Positions 26,636 through 38,900 of a DNA stretch of 64,000 bases are shown here, piece after piece (positions within the stretch are counted from its first letter, which is position 1; every line of letters begins with the position of its first letter). Origin of the DNA: Jacaranda mimosifolia (lineage: Eukaryota; Streptophyta; Magnoliopsida; Lamiales; Bignoniaceae); contig CM032133.1 in the NCBI GenBank assembly GCA_018894105.1, positions 12,662,501 to 12,726,500 on the forward strand, given 5' to 3'. Made by a program: the position numbers and the translations under genes. The notes below the pieces were generated by a model. That model was given only the letters and a program-made list of their open reading frames with translations, did not search any database and was not told where the DNA came from.

Positions 26636-29600
26636 TGTAACGCCCCCATTCGGGATAACACCTAAGTTGAGGCACCACTCCAATTCAAACTCAAATCTCA
26701 ATTCATAATACAATCAATAGGCCTAAAACATTTCAACTTAACTGATCAAAAGCAGCGAAAATTTCAAACTTAATTAACATGACAAGCACTTAAAGACGTT
26801 CCCTGATTCAACTTCTTATATCTAACATAACATATATTGACCTGAAGTCCTCCACATCAGTCCTGACATATCACATCATCTCAAAACCAAAGTTTAACGT
26901 ACAAGAGAGCTCAATAACATACACAACACCTATTCTATTACAAAAGTATTTCTCTAGCCCAATTCAGGAGTCCATATCCTTCACTTAAACCTATCTGAGA
27001 AAGTCAAGGAAATACGAGGGGTAAGTCCAAAGACTTAGTGAGGAATAATAGCAATAATAAGCAATAGGGATCTGTCGAGGAAGAATCAACTCAACAGATT
27101 GGAATTTAACAAGTAAGCAGTTACATTTCAAAAGACAGGCATTAACAAGTTCGGTAAACAAGCATTATCAGATTAAATACTTTTAGTAGGTACTAGCTCG
27201 GGGGTTGTGATTGCTGACTCGAACGATGCAGCAGCTGTAACACCCCCTCTCGGGACAGCACCCAAGCTGTGGTGCTACACAATTCAGTCTTAAAATTTTG
27301 CCTGTAGCGAACAATAGATCCATAAAACTTGCTTCCAAATCCTTTAAGCCATACAGAATATTAACTTCATATATCCTGGACATAATTACATAATACATAT
27401 CATTCAACGAAACATGTACTGGTCTCAGGAAATCACCGTCATTCATAACCTTTTTCAAGGTTCCAAATTCACCCTGACATACATGGAACTTCATATAGGT
27501 ACAATCAAAAGTCTATACTATTACAAAACACATTAAAGCCTGAGGTTCTTGCCCATCATCTGTACCTGTTTGAGAAAAGTCATAATACTGTTGGAGGGTA
27601 AGTCATAAGGACTTAATGAGGGAAGAGAGATTGAAAAGACTAGAAGAAAAGGAACATGGTGCAATTATCAGTGAATAGGTGATAACAACAAGAATGCCCA
27701 TATGAATCAGCAAGGTATATATTACTCAGAAGATCAAAGTTTAATGGACTGTTGGCATCCTTCCTTATTGCTCCCAGATTAAATTAGGGTTGTTAGTACC
27801 GGGCATCGATACAATATAAATAGAACTTTCTTATCACTCCATTGCTCGAGCACTCAACTTAGCATGTAATAACTTGTTTGTAAGGCATGGTCAACCGCAT
27901 GCCAAATCCCGCCACCCACAGTTCGCTACCTCCAGCTCCTTGTTGAGTCAGGATCATAAGTAGGTACTAGCCGGTAGGCCTGTCACCGTCGGTCTGTTCT
28001 GCCTGGTTGTCTTTTCGAACCTAGCCCCGGGCTCAACTCCCCCGTGGCGTCCCTCCAAGTGGGTTCCCCCATGGCGTCCCATGGTTAGTAATATGTAATG
28101 CCAACTTATATGAGTTTAACCTTTGAACAATCAGTATAAATATAACAAAGTACAAATTGTTACTGGCCAACACGGCCGTTTTGAAATAATAATCCAAGCA
28201 TTCTGTTGGGATTGGCACTCAGCCGTTACAATCAATAATCAAGTATGTCTTCTAGGCTGAATAATCAACACACAAAACAGATTCAAGAAATACAGGGTTA
28301 GCCGACAAGGATGTGGGGTACAAGGAACAGAAATCGACAACATGAAGAGAGTTTCGAGCATCGGAACAACTAAAATAGATTTTATGACAAAGAATAACCC
28401 TCACAAGGGTGTTCAAATCAGATGTTAGATATTAAAATGAAATCGATATCAAACGATAACCCTCACAGGGGTATTCCAATCAGATAACAGATAACAAATC
28501 AGATTTCAAGCTTATTCAGAGTACGATATAGAAACAGAAAACCCACATAGGGGCTTATCACAAATAATAGATAGTTAGAAAATGTGCCAAATTAGTAGAC
28601 CCTTACCTCAAAAGTCTCAGAAGTCAGCTACAGTCAATAACCTATTGACCTGCAGTTTCCTGCTCCTCGTCACCTAACCACAAGAGTGATTTATTTATCA
28701 AAACCCATAATCAAATAAGATGTCCCTCAATAATTAAAACCTTACTATTGACTGTCTAAACCGACAACCATCTAATTAATTCCATAAAAGACTTCATTCG
28801 GGATTATCGTAAAAAAATACTCTCGATCGCACCATTGTGACCACCACGACAAGGGAAAATCTATTTGAGAGCCGCCGCTGCACCGCCGCCGCCGCCGTCA
28901 CCGAAAAATATCATAATCATCACCGTTCTCCTCATTTCTTCCTCATGAGTCCAACTGTGTGTTTAGTTTTAAGTTTTGAGGCCTGGAAGGCCTTCAATCG
29001 AAGATCACAGCCTCAAAACAACATTTCCATCATCGTGACTGTACCTCTATTTTTAGCTCGATCAGCCATGCAATGCGTCCCCAGTATTTTTTGGGTCGAG
29101 TACTACCTGGACCAGCCTTGAGAATTGCCCAATGATCTCACTAGAATGCTATCCTCGAATAGTACAATTAGATTCGAATTCCATAGCCCAGAATGCAATC
29201 AATCGACCTCGACAGTCTCAAATGGGTTTCTCGCCACCTTGCTCCAATCGCCATTTTTCGTCGCCGTTAGGTCACCGATTGACAATGCAAATACACCTTA
29301 AGCTTTCTCAAGCTGAAAGCCACCAAACCCGCTACCCAGAACCCCCAGCTCAGCCTTGCTTCGTCGTCCCCCGCCAAACACCGCCACGATCAACTCGGTC
29401 TTTACGTTTTTCGACAGAACGAGGGAGTTTTAGAATGCATGAGGTATGTTTGTGGTGCTGGGAACGTGAGGATGAGGATTATCGAAACAAAAATGGGAGA
29501 AAACTCACGACACAAGAGATTGCCGGTGAGGAATGGGTGGTGGCCGCGGTGAAGAGGAAAAACGGAATGGGGTTATTTTTGCAAATTTTGGCTAGTTATG

Positions 29601-29930
29601 TAAGGAACTTTCCTGGGTTCTCAAATTGACCCTAAAAGATTTCAGCATGCCTCAATTAAGTCCCTCCAAGTTAGCCCTCCTTTAATTAAACCCTCAGAAA
29701 AACTGAGTGCTTGAAATTATGCCCTTTGACCACAAATGTCTTCCATGCAAACCCCAAAGTTTGAAAAAGTCATCCAATTGAATATTGTCTAATTACAATT
29801 TGACCCAATACTTCCCATTTTCTTGCAATTAAGCCTTTTTATTATTTTCTGACCCCTAAAATCCGACCAATCAATATTTTGAATTCAAAATTCGTATTTT
29901 TCCAAAATACCAAATTTTAGGGGTGTTACA
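26636..29930 (-). repeat. 3' LTR of the minus-strand element, mosaic
   Basis: The first 600 bp (26636-27235) match the start of the partner LTR (32944-33530), and the last 0.8 kb (from about 29120) match its end (35173-35994). Between them lies sequence that starts TGTAACACCCCC afresh and follows another LTR subfamily. Total length is 3295 bp against 3051 bp for the partner. The internal polypurine tract immediately follows at 29931. Confidence 0.75.
27236..29120 (-). mobile_element. Foreign LTR block inside the 3' LTR
   Basis: It begins at a full LTR-type terminus TGTAACACCCCCTCTCGGGAC directly after GATGCAGCAGC. For about 1.3 kb it resembles the LTR fragment at 21142-22770. Up to about 29120 it includes a CCGCCG-rich segment not present in the partner LTR. 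No second terminus or target duplication is visible where partner-LTR similarity resumes, so a nested insertion followed by recombination with the host LTR is more likely than a plain insertion. Confidence 0.6.
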
Positions 29931-29943
29931 GACTCCCCTCCTT
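29931..29943 (-). other. Polypurine tract next to the 3' LTR
   Basis: On the minus strand AAGGAGGGGAGTC lies immediately upstream of the 3' LTR start TGTAACACCCC. The preceding GGACCAGATTCT is shared with the polypurine region of the plus-strand element at 56621-56647, confirming element orientation. Confidence 0.85.
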
Positions 29944-30770
29944 AAAAGAATCTGGTCCCCAGATTTTCATCTAAGTACTATTCCGACTAGCAAAAAATAA
30001 GTAGATTCAGTTACTTGATCTACATTCTTTTTCCATTACATTCTGCCAGGATTGTTTCTTCAAGTCTCTATACATCTTCGTGTCTCTCAGATGCACCATA
30101 TATCTTAACTCGTGTGCCTCATCTAGCAATCTTTCTTCCGGCACACATAATCTTCTTACGAAACAGAAAAACACCTTAATTTCGATATTAAACTCGGATC
30201 TATAGAACTTCTAACCTTTCCTTCTGTTTCAACATCCATATATCCTTAGCTTGGGGTTTTGTTGCATTTCAACCTATAATTTGGACTGCACCTATCTCTA
30301 CAATTCTACTTGTTGTATTAATTTCAACACAGCCCCCATTCTTAGGCTTTCTAATACTTATGCTTCTAGTAAATGAGCCATTCCAGCCCATCGGCTCAAC
30401 GATTAGCTATTATTTTTGCCTTTTCAGGTGATGGGTGATGGAAGAATCGTAGCCTTCTAGAATTTCCATCCATCACGCTATCTCATATTCAGATCCTTAT
30501 TCTAGTCAAACAGTTGACCTTTCTGAGTTAATTTAGTCAACTTGTCAGTTATTTTAGTTAAGTGCTGTACAGATCTTTGTTAATAGCTAACAAGACATAG
30601 AAAACTACGAACTTCTATCATGTTTTCCAGTCTCTTCCAATTGGCTACGCCTCTTTCTTAGAGGGATTAATCTCTACCCTATATTAGGATATGATATGAA
30701 CAAGAAAAGTAATCTTTTTATCGAAAGTCCGCACTTGCTAAATTTTTGCATACAACTGATGCTTTCTCAA

Positions 30771-30905
30771 GGTTCCGAGAACCATGCGGAAGGGCTTTAC
30801 GTGGCCTTCTCCATCCTTCAGCTGGTAGTACCCTTGTCTAACCCCAGTTTTAAGAAGATTCTTATCCACGAAAAAGGTCAAATAATTCTTCTAGGTGGGG
30901 TAGGG
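30771..30905 (-). pseudogene. Reverse transcriptase remnant
   Basis: On the minus strand, pieces in two frames match conserved Ty3/Gypsy reverse transcriptase motifs: an LPHLEELFDLFRG-like segment (about 30868-30905) and, after stops and a frameshift, GYYQLK (30816-30833) followed by KPFRMVLGT. In intact enzymes these flank the D-L-R-x-G-Y-x-Q-L core of the palm domain. The copy is not functional. Nothing recognisable as RNase H or integrase follows before the polypurine tract. Confidence 0.75.
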
Positions 30906-31150
30906 GAAGCGATGAGCTCACTTATTTCTAGAATACTTCCGAGCATTCAACTACCGCTTCCACTTTCTCGACTTTAACCCGTATCTTGGGGTTTGTTGAT
31001 AATACACCAAGAATTCTCGCCCGTCTTCCCTCAAAATCTATCTAGTCTAGTGTAGATATAACTGGCATCAGGGAAGTGCTATCTACAGAATGACGTTATG
31101 GTATTGGTATCTCATTTCCATAAATGATATACTTGGTGTATCAATTCAGC

Positions 31151-31192
31151 TTGTGCTTGATGACTGCGCAGCCAATCCCTTCCGAGTATCAC
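31151..31192 (-). pseudogene. Retropepsin C-terminal motif remnant
   Basis: The minus strand reads VILGRDWLRSHQAQ, very close to the ILGMDWL motif near the end of Ty3/Gypsy aspartic proteases. It lies about 300 bp upstream of the reverse transcriptase remnant, the expected protease-then-polymerase order. The catalytic DTGA triad was not found upstream. No long open frame surrounds it. Confidence 0.75.
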
Positions 31193-32924
31193 TTTGTACT
31201 CTTGGATAGGCATCTTGTGTGAGGTTGGTTGGATATACTCTCTCCCCAATCATTATCTTGGTAGTCCTGATTCACGGTGTCTGAATTTCTATTTCATCTT
31301 TTAATTGTTGACCTTGTGGCATAAATCTTGGTCCCTTCTAATACATAGGGTTTGTTGGCTAACCCACTGAAGGAGTTTGTGTAACTTATTCTCTTAGCAT
31401 AGCTTAAGAGTAAGCAGGTGCTTTTCGCTTTAGGTACCCGTTGGTCATTCCTAAATTAAACTAAATCATACCTTACTATCAATTCCACAATCCACAAGAA
31501 TTCCTCTTCTTCCACTCTTAATTGGTATCTCTGTTTCATTTAAACAATCACCATCTCAATAATCTTGAATAAGTAAAATAGGTTGTTCTATGATTTAAGT
31601 TTGCCCAAGGCGTACAAGATCATCATCGTATCCAAATTTCCTTTACAAAGTATACATGTATCTAGCATTTCCTTAGTTGATCTCATCAATACACTTATTG
31701 ATACCTATAAGAAGAACCTCAAGAACTTATACCTGGTATATTTTCTAGTTGTACTTAATTGTCCATAACCTGGGTAAAATCATAGACTAAACACATAAGA
31801 AAATGACTATTTCCTCAATTTAAACAGTTCCCAATAAGACCATTATAAATAAATCCTAACAATACGGTAATTTCTTCTGTATCTAGCTTATGAGGAAGAA
31901 GATATTCTAATTCCCAACTCGTGTGTTGTCAAACTCTTACTCACTATTTTTGTCAATCCTTAACAGTGATTGAGAGGGTAAAACTCTAGAAATTCCTCGA
32001 GACTATCCATCAATGGTTTCTATCCTTCTCCCAAGATTTCTAATCTAATTTACTCATTAATAAGGTTAAAGGTCCACAATCTTACTACAATAAGTTTATA
32101 CCGCAAGTCTTTCTATCTTCAGACCTACTAGCAAGTGGAAAATAAGATCTAAAGTCGTCTTCAGTTCTTTCCAAAATATCTTCACATAACCAAATTTTTC
32201 TTCCATAAGTACCTAGCAGGAATGTGTTCGTCCTACGGTACTCATTTCTTTACCATTGAGCATTATCCTAAAAGTTCATTTCTTATTCAACCTCACATTC
32301 AAGTTCACAATGAAACCTCATATTCTCTATCCTAAGATTTCACATTTCAAAAATCATATCCTAGGATCGGATTCCATAGACATCTTGCAATACTCAAACT
32401 TATCTCACTAATATCAACCCATCAACTTTATCTTAATATCCCCAAAATCACATAAGAGCTTCCCAAACTACGAGAAATACCTAGAATTCTGACTCAATCT
32501 AGAGCTCAGTGCTTGATCTTCAAAAGTGAAGATTACAGTCTGGTCGGCCGTCCTGGGTATAATCTCCTACCTTCTGGTATCAAATACTATACCCAAATTT
32601 CAGGTTCAAACTATACCAAACAAAAGGTTTGATACAAGTCCCAATAATATTCAATGCCTAGTTCTTTGACAAACCCAGGCTCGGATAGAAAAATGTAGTG
32701 AAATGAATTCTCTGCTCATTCTTATCTGAAGTAATTCCAAAGTCAAGCTTAACATCTACTATCCATAAATTTCATATCCGAGGATCATGTCCTAGTGTCG
32801 TTCAAGTCTCCTACCCCAAGTGTTCACATCCTGGATATTTCCTAATTCAAGTTAAATCTCTAGCAAGCCAATCAAATTCAGTCAAAACAATCATTCATTC
32901 CTATGTGAACCTTGGTCATCAAAA
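31193..32924 (-). other. Internal leader and gag zone of the minus-strand element, unreadable
   Basis: Between the protease trace and the primer site no gag domain, zinc knuckle or long open frame could be recognised on the minus strand. Position implies the untranslated leader and a decayed gag. The plus-strand open frames in this element (30696-30977 and 31583-31768) are shadows. Confidence 0.5.
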
Positions 32925-32941
32925 CCTAGGCTCTGGTACCA
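32925..32941 (-). other. Primer binding site, initiator-Met tRNA type
   Basis: The minus strand reads TGGTACCAGAGCC starting two bases after the 5' LTR end. This is one change from TGGTATCAGAGCC, the complement of the 3' end of plant initiator-methionine tRNA. It fixes the left edge of the 5' LTR at 32944. Confidence 0.85.
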
Positions 32942-32943
32942 CC

Positions 32944-35900
32944 TGTAACGCCCCCATTTGGGATAGCACCTAAGCTGAGGCACCATTGCAATTCAAACTT
33001 AAATCTCAATTCATAAAATATTTCAACTTAACTAATCAAAAACAGCAAAAATTTCAAATTTAATTAGCACGATAAGCACTTAAAGACGTTCCCTGATTCA
33101 ACTTCTTAAATCTAACATAACATATATAGACCTGAAGTCCTCCACATCAGTCCTGACATATCTCATCGTCTCAAAACCAAAGTTTAACATACAAAAGAGC
33201 TCAATAACATACACAAGCACTTATTCTATTACAAAAGAATTTCTCCAGCCCAATTTAAGAGTCCATATCCTTCACTTAAACCTATCTGAGAAAGTCAAAG
33301 AAATACGAGTGGTAAGTCCAAAAACTTAGTGAGGGATAATAGCAGCAATAAGCAATCGGGGTCTGTCAAGGAAGAATCAACTAAACAGATCAAAATTTAA
33401 CAAGTAAACGGTTACATTTCAAAAGACAGGCATTAACAAGTTCGGTAAACAAGCGTTGTTAGATTCAGTACTTTTAGTAGGTACTAGATCGGGGGTTGTG
33501 ACTGCCGACTCGAATGATGCGGCCAGCTCAACTGTTGTACCACGGGAGGTATTGCCATCGGCCAGCTCAACCGATTCATTATGAGAGGTATCACCACTAA
33601 CTCGTTCGGCCCGAACAACAGCTCAAATTACACCAGAAATTACACTATCCTTATTGCTCCAAGAGCAAGTTTTAAATGATCAAGATACAAGTGCGAACAA
33701 GAAAACCCATACGACATATGCATTTGAACGGATCAGGACGAAACATGCATATCGATTCACCTTATTCCATTCAAACAAGTATTTCCATAGCGTGACAACT
33801 TGGTATACAATTGGTGTGCCCATATAGACTGTATGGCACACTGTCCATATGGACTGTATGGCGTATTGCGGATACCTAAGCAGACTGCTTAGCATATCGT
33901 GGATACCTATGCGGACCGCATAGGGTATCGTGGACACCCAGGCGGATTGCAAGGCATGTCCCAAGTATCCTAGCATTCCGCATAGGATTGGCACTCAACC
34001 CAAGTACTATCTCCAAGCAAGTACAACAAGTACCAATCAAGCAATTGGGGTTGCCGACGTGGCAATATATGAAGGACTAGCAAGTATAGTTAAGCCAACT
34101 GGCTAGATAACAGGACACAAACGAGCAAGTATACCGGCAAGGCATTTGATAACAATTCAAGATAGAAACAAGTACTGAACAATAACAAGTACGATCAAGA
34201 TAAGTACCGCTCAAGACAGACAGGAGTTATGGGCGCAAGAACGAACGAGAACAAGTGAAACAAGTACTAACCCTCATAGGGGTATACAAGTCAATAACAT
34301 ATAACGAGCAAGTATCAATCAATTCAGATTCCAATAAACGAGCAAGTACGAATCAAGCAATTTACGAGCAGGTACAATCAAGCAAATTAACCCTCACATG
34401 GGCTATGCGTCAAGAATAGATAGATATAGCGAGGCCAAATTGGCAGACCCTTACAGGGTTTCAATCAAACAAGAAGTAGCTTATACAAAACAATAACCTA
34501 AGTAGAAGACCTTCACCCCTGTAATCTCTGATACAGCAACCAAAATCAACAATTAACTGGTCCACGAGACCCACTTCCTTGTCACCTAATCAAAACGTAT
34601 AATTATAGTCAAAATCTATATTTGACTCCCAGTACATCACTATCATGCTTATCATTAATCCAAATTCACTAATTAACCTATTAACATGATAGTTTAAAGC
34701 TTCAATAGCACCATCATCCCAATAATAGCTAATATGGTTAGTAGTGCCAAAGTCAAGCTTCAGTTTTCATATCAACCTAAAGTCACAATAATTTCTTAGT
34801 TCTCCACAATTGATCCCAACAATACTACTAAGGTCCTAATACCCACAAATCAAGGTTTAATTGCTTATTAAATCCATTAATTTCCAAAGTTGTTATATAG
34901 TACAACATATCCAAGACCACAATTATAACATATCCCATCCATGCATGATCCAAGAACCTAACTATATAGAATCCATGCACTCATTCTTGCAATACTATAC
35001 AACTTAAGAAATACAACATAACATGTATATATATATATATCCAATTCCTTGCTAATTATTTACCCACAAAAAACCAAATCGAGACCTCGGATTCAGCAAC
35101 CAAGGTTACCATTTCAATCACTGCATCGAGGAGAAGATTCTGCCTCAGCTCTGCCGCCGTGCCGCCACTGCCGAAGTTGCCCAATGATCTCACCAAAATG
35201 CTCTCCTTGAGCTGCTGATTCCAATGGTACAATCAAATTCGAATTCCACAGCCCAGAACGCGATCAATCGAGCTCGACAGTCTCAAATGGGTTTCTCGCC
35301 ACCTTACTCCAATCATCCTCTTCTATCGTCGTTAGCTCATCGATCAATAATGCAAATACACCTTAAGCTTCCTCAAGCTGAAAGCCACAAACCCGCTACC
35401 CAAAACCCTCAGCTTAGCCCTACTCAGTCATCCCCTGCCAAACACCGCCATGGTCAACTCGGTCTTTATGTTTTTCGACGAAATGAGGGAGTTTTGGAAT
35501 GCATGAGGTATGTTTGTGGTGCTGGGAACATGAGGATGAAAATTATCGAAACAAAAATGGGAGAAAAATCACTGCAGAAGAGATCACATGTGAGGAATGG
35601 GTGGTGGCTACGGTGAAGAGGAAGAAAGGAATGGGGTGATTTTTGCAAATTTTGGCTAGTTATGTAAGGAACTTTCTCGGGTTCTCAAATTGATCCCAAA
35701 AGATTTCAGCATGCCTTAATTAAGTCCCTCCAAGTTAGCCCTCCTTCAATTAAACCCTCAGAAAAACTGAGTGCTTGAAATTAAGCCCTTTGACCACAAA
35801 TGTCTTCTATGCAAACCCCAAAGTTTGAAAAAGTCATCCAATTGAATCTTGCCTAATTACAATTTGACCCAATACTTCCCATTTTCTTGCAATTTAGCCT

Positions 35901-35994
35901 TTTTATTATTTTCTGACCCCTAAAATCCTACCAATCAATATTTTGAATTCAAAATCCGTATTTTTCCAAAATACCAAATTTCAGGGGTGTTATA
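32944..35994 (-). repeat. 5' LTR of the minus-strand element
   Basis: A complete LTR of 3051 bp starting TGTAACGCCCCC and ending GGGGTGTTATA. In plus-strand order it holds a stem block AAGTCC...ACTTAGTGAGG (33309-33337), a 31-bp-period GGATACCTA zone with internal palindromes (33868-33960), spaced CCTCAYA(T)GGG motifs (34268-34460), a TATA-like tract (35024-35040) and a GC-rich segment (about 35090-35480). On the minus strand the TATA-like tract would lie about 0.95 kb into the LTR and may be promoter-related, unproven. Confidence 0.88.
33868..33960 (-). repeat. 31-bp repeat zone with inner palindromes
   Basis: Three units start at 33868, 33899 and 33930 with GCGGATACC, GTGGATACC and GTGGACACC, exactly 31 bp apart. 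Each contains a near-palindrome, best seen as CTATGCGGACCGCATAG and TAAGCAGACTGCTTA. Shorter related GACTGTATGGC repeats precede it. The same zone occurs in the LTRs at 17374 and, inverted, at about 45830-45955. Confidence 0.85.
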
Positions 35995-38900
35995 TTTAAT
36001 ACTTTTTTTTTTTTTATGTCTTTTTGGCCCTTTCATACAATTTTTTTACTTTCTTAAATTAACCAAATATTATTATTAAGAAACAAGAAACGACAATGAG
36101 TTATGTTTTACTAACAAAATAGTTTATTTAAATAACTTTCTGCTGCTACTCTGTTACAACTTTGTTGCTTGCCATAATAATAACAACAGAATAGTATGGG
36201 AATAGTAACAAAAAAGTCTTAATATATCATAATTGGTTAAAAATTAATGGCAATAAATCAAAGTCCAATTAATTATAGTCTTAAATAAATTACTTAAGCA
36301 ATAAATATTGTGAAAGTTAGTTCTATTTAATAGCTTTTTGCTAAATTAATTGTGATTATTATTTCACTAAATAATTGTAATTGATAAATATAGATAGTAA
36401 TATAATATGGAGTTAACAAGTCAGGTTAGATTATAGTTAATTTGAAAAATGCATATGAATTACTTTTAATTTGCTTATAAAGAGTTGACACCTGATTACT
36501 GAAATTCAACCTATCCTATATAATTTTTTAACTAATTTTTTCTAGGTGAATTTTATAAAAAAAATTCTTTAAATAGAAAAATGACTAATTCATTTTATTA
36601 TTTTCAAATTGTAACTAATTATGTTAGATTTGTCTAGTATGTGCAGTAATTTGTTTAATCATAATGACATTTAAGGATGAAAAGATGACTGACTAATGAT
36701 GTAATCGGTCTTTTTGATATTGTGCAATTCTCAATGACATCTATACTAGATTTGATTCTTCTTTCTTGTTCTCTATCTTCTATATTTAGTTTAGGCTTTT
36801 TTACGTTGATAAAATAGTAATATTATGAATGAGTGTATAACAATGAAGTGACATTTTCATAATTAACAGAATAATTAATTTGAATATCTCTCTGTTGCTA
36901 CTATGTTGCTACTCCATTGCTTGCCAAAGGGAGAACAATGGAATAGCAAGGGAATAACAATTGAAAATTTTATAATATAAGAATTTTAGTTTTAGCTATA
37001 ATGAATTGAAATCCAATTAATAAATTCTTCAAAAAATCACTTAAGTAATTAATTTGGGGAAATTTATTTTTACTTAATTCTTTACTAACAAATAATTAAT
37101 GATTATATTTTAAAAAATAGTTCTAAATAACAAATAGTGGAACATAAAACATATGTGAAGTTAATAAGTACTGATGACTCAATTGTAGTTAATTTAAAAA
37201 ATATATGCATCACATCTAATTTTTTTTAAATAAAAAATTGTTACCAAATTGCTCTAATTTATTTCATCTTGAATTTTTTTTAACCAAAATATTTATATTT
37301 GTGTTATAAGTTTATCCTTTAGTTTGAAAAACTACTAATTACTTTCTTCATTTTCAAATTGTTATTCTATTTTTTTTTTAATTTTTTTTATAGAATATAG
37401 AGTTATACTTGTTGGGAGAAATAATAATTTTTAGGCAGAAATCTTGATCAATTTTCAGATATTGCTAGATTTAACACTTTTTTTTTTTTTTTTTTTGTCT
37501 TTTTGGCTCTTTCATACAATTATTTTTTACTTTCTTAAATTAACCAAATATTATTATTAAGAATCATGGAACGACAATGACTTATGTTTTACTAACAAAA
37601 TAGTTTACTTAAACAACTTTCTGTTGCTACTGTATTACAACTCTGTTGCTAGCCATAATAAAAACAATAGAATAGTAAGGGAATAGTAACCAAAAAGTCT
37701 TAATATATCTTAATTGATTAATTTTAATGCCAATAAATCAAAGTCCAATTAATATATTCTTCAATAAATTACTTAAGCAATAAATATTGTGAAACTTAGT
37801 TCTATTTAATAGTTTTTGCTAAATTACTTATGATTATTATTTCACTAAATAATTGTAACTGGCAAATATAGATAGAAATAAAATATGGAGTTAACAGGTC
37901 ATGTTAGATTATAGTTAATTTGAAAAATACATATGAATTACTTTTAATTTGCTTATAGAGAGTTGATACCTGATTACTGAAATTCAACCAATCCTATATA
38001 ATTTTTAAACTAATTTTTCCAAGTGAATTTTACAATTTTTTTCCTTTAAATCGAAAATTGACTAATTCATTTTATTATTTTCAAATGGTAACTAATGATG
38101 TTAGATTTGTATAGTATGTGTAGTAATTTGTTTAATCATAATGACATTTAAGGATGAAAAGATGACTGACTAATGATGTAATCGGTCTTTTTGATATTGT
38201 GCAATTCTCAATGACATCTATACTAGATTTGATTCTTCTTTCTTGTTCTCTCTCTTCTATAACTAGTTTAGGCTTTTTTACATTGATAAAATAGTAATAT
38301 TATGAATGAGAGTATAACAGTGAAGTGACATTTTCATAATTAACAAAACAATTAATTTGAATATATATTTGTTGCTACTCTGTTGCTATTCCATTGCTTG
38401 CCAAAAGGAGAACAATGGAATAGCAAGGGAATAACAACTGAAATTTTTATAATATAAGAATTTATTAGTTTTAGCTATAATAAATTGAAATCCAATTAAT
38501 AAATTCTTCAAAAAATTAATTAAGTAATAAATTTGGGGAAATTTAGTTTTACTTAATTCTTTATTAATAAATAATTAATGATTATTTTTTACAAAATAGT
38601 TCAAAATAACAAATAGGGGAATAGAAAACATATGTGAAGTGAATAAGTACTCATGATTCAACTGTGGTTAATTTAAAAAATATATTCATCACATCTAACT
38701 TTTTTTAAAAATAAAAAATTGATACCAAATTGCTCTAATTTATTTCAACTTAAATAATTTTTTAACTAAACTTTTTCTATTTTTCTTATAAATTTATCCT
38801 TTTGTTTGAAAAACTATTCATTACTTTCTTCATTTTCAAATTTTAATTCTTTTTAAATTTTTTTTTATAGAATATAGAGTTATACTTGTTGGAAAATATA

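Larger units (their letters stand above)
26636..35994 (-). mobile_element. LTR retrotransposon (Ty3/Gypsy), minus strand, decayed
   Basis: A 9.4-kb element with two LTRs (26636-29930 and 32944-35994), flanked by TTTAA on both sides (26631-26635 and 35995-35999). Termini are TGTAACGCCCC and GGGGTGTTATA. On the minus strand the order is: 5' LTR, primer binding site, about 3 kb of internal sequence with traces of protease then reverse transcriptase, polypurine tract, 3' LTR. The internal region is far shorter than a complete gag-pol, no integrase could be recognised, and frames are broken. The 3' LTR is mosaic (see separate entry). Protease before reverse transcriptase in one pol and an initiator-methionine primer site are typical of Ty3/Gypsy. 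Confidence 0.88.

Noticed and set aside
28837..29629. Two adjacent open frames (94 and 165 codons)
   Set aside because: Within the mosaic LTR; the homologous stretch at 35224-35616 differs in frame, so there is no sign of protein-level conservation.
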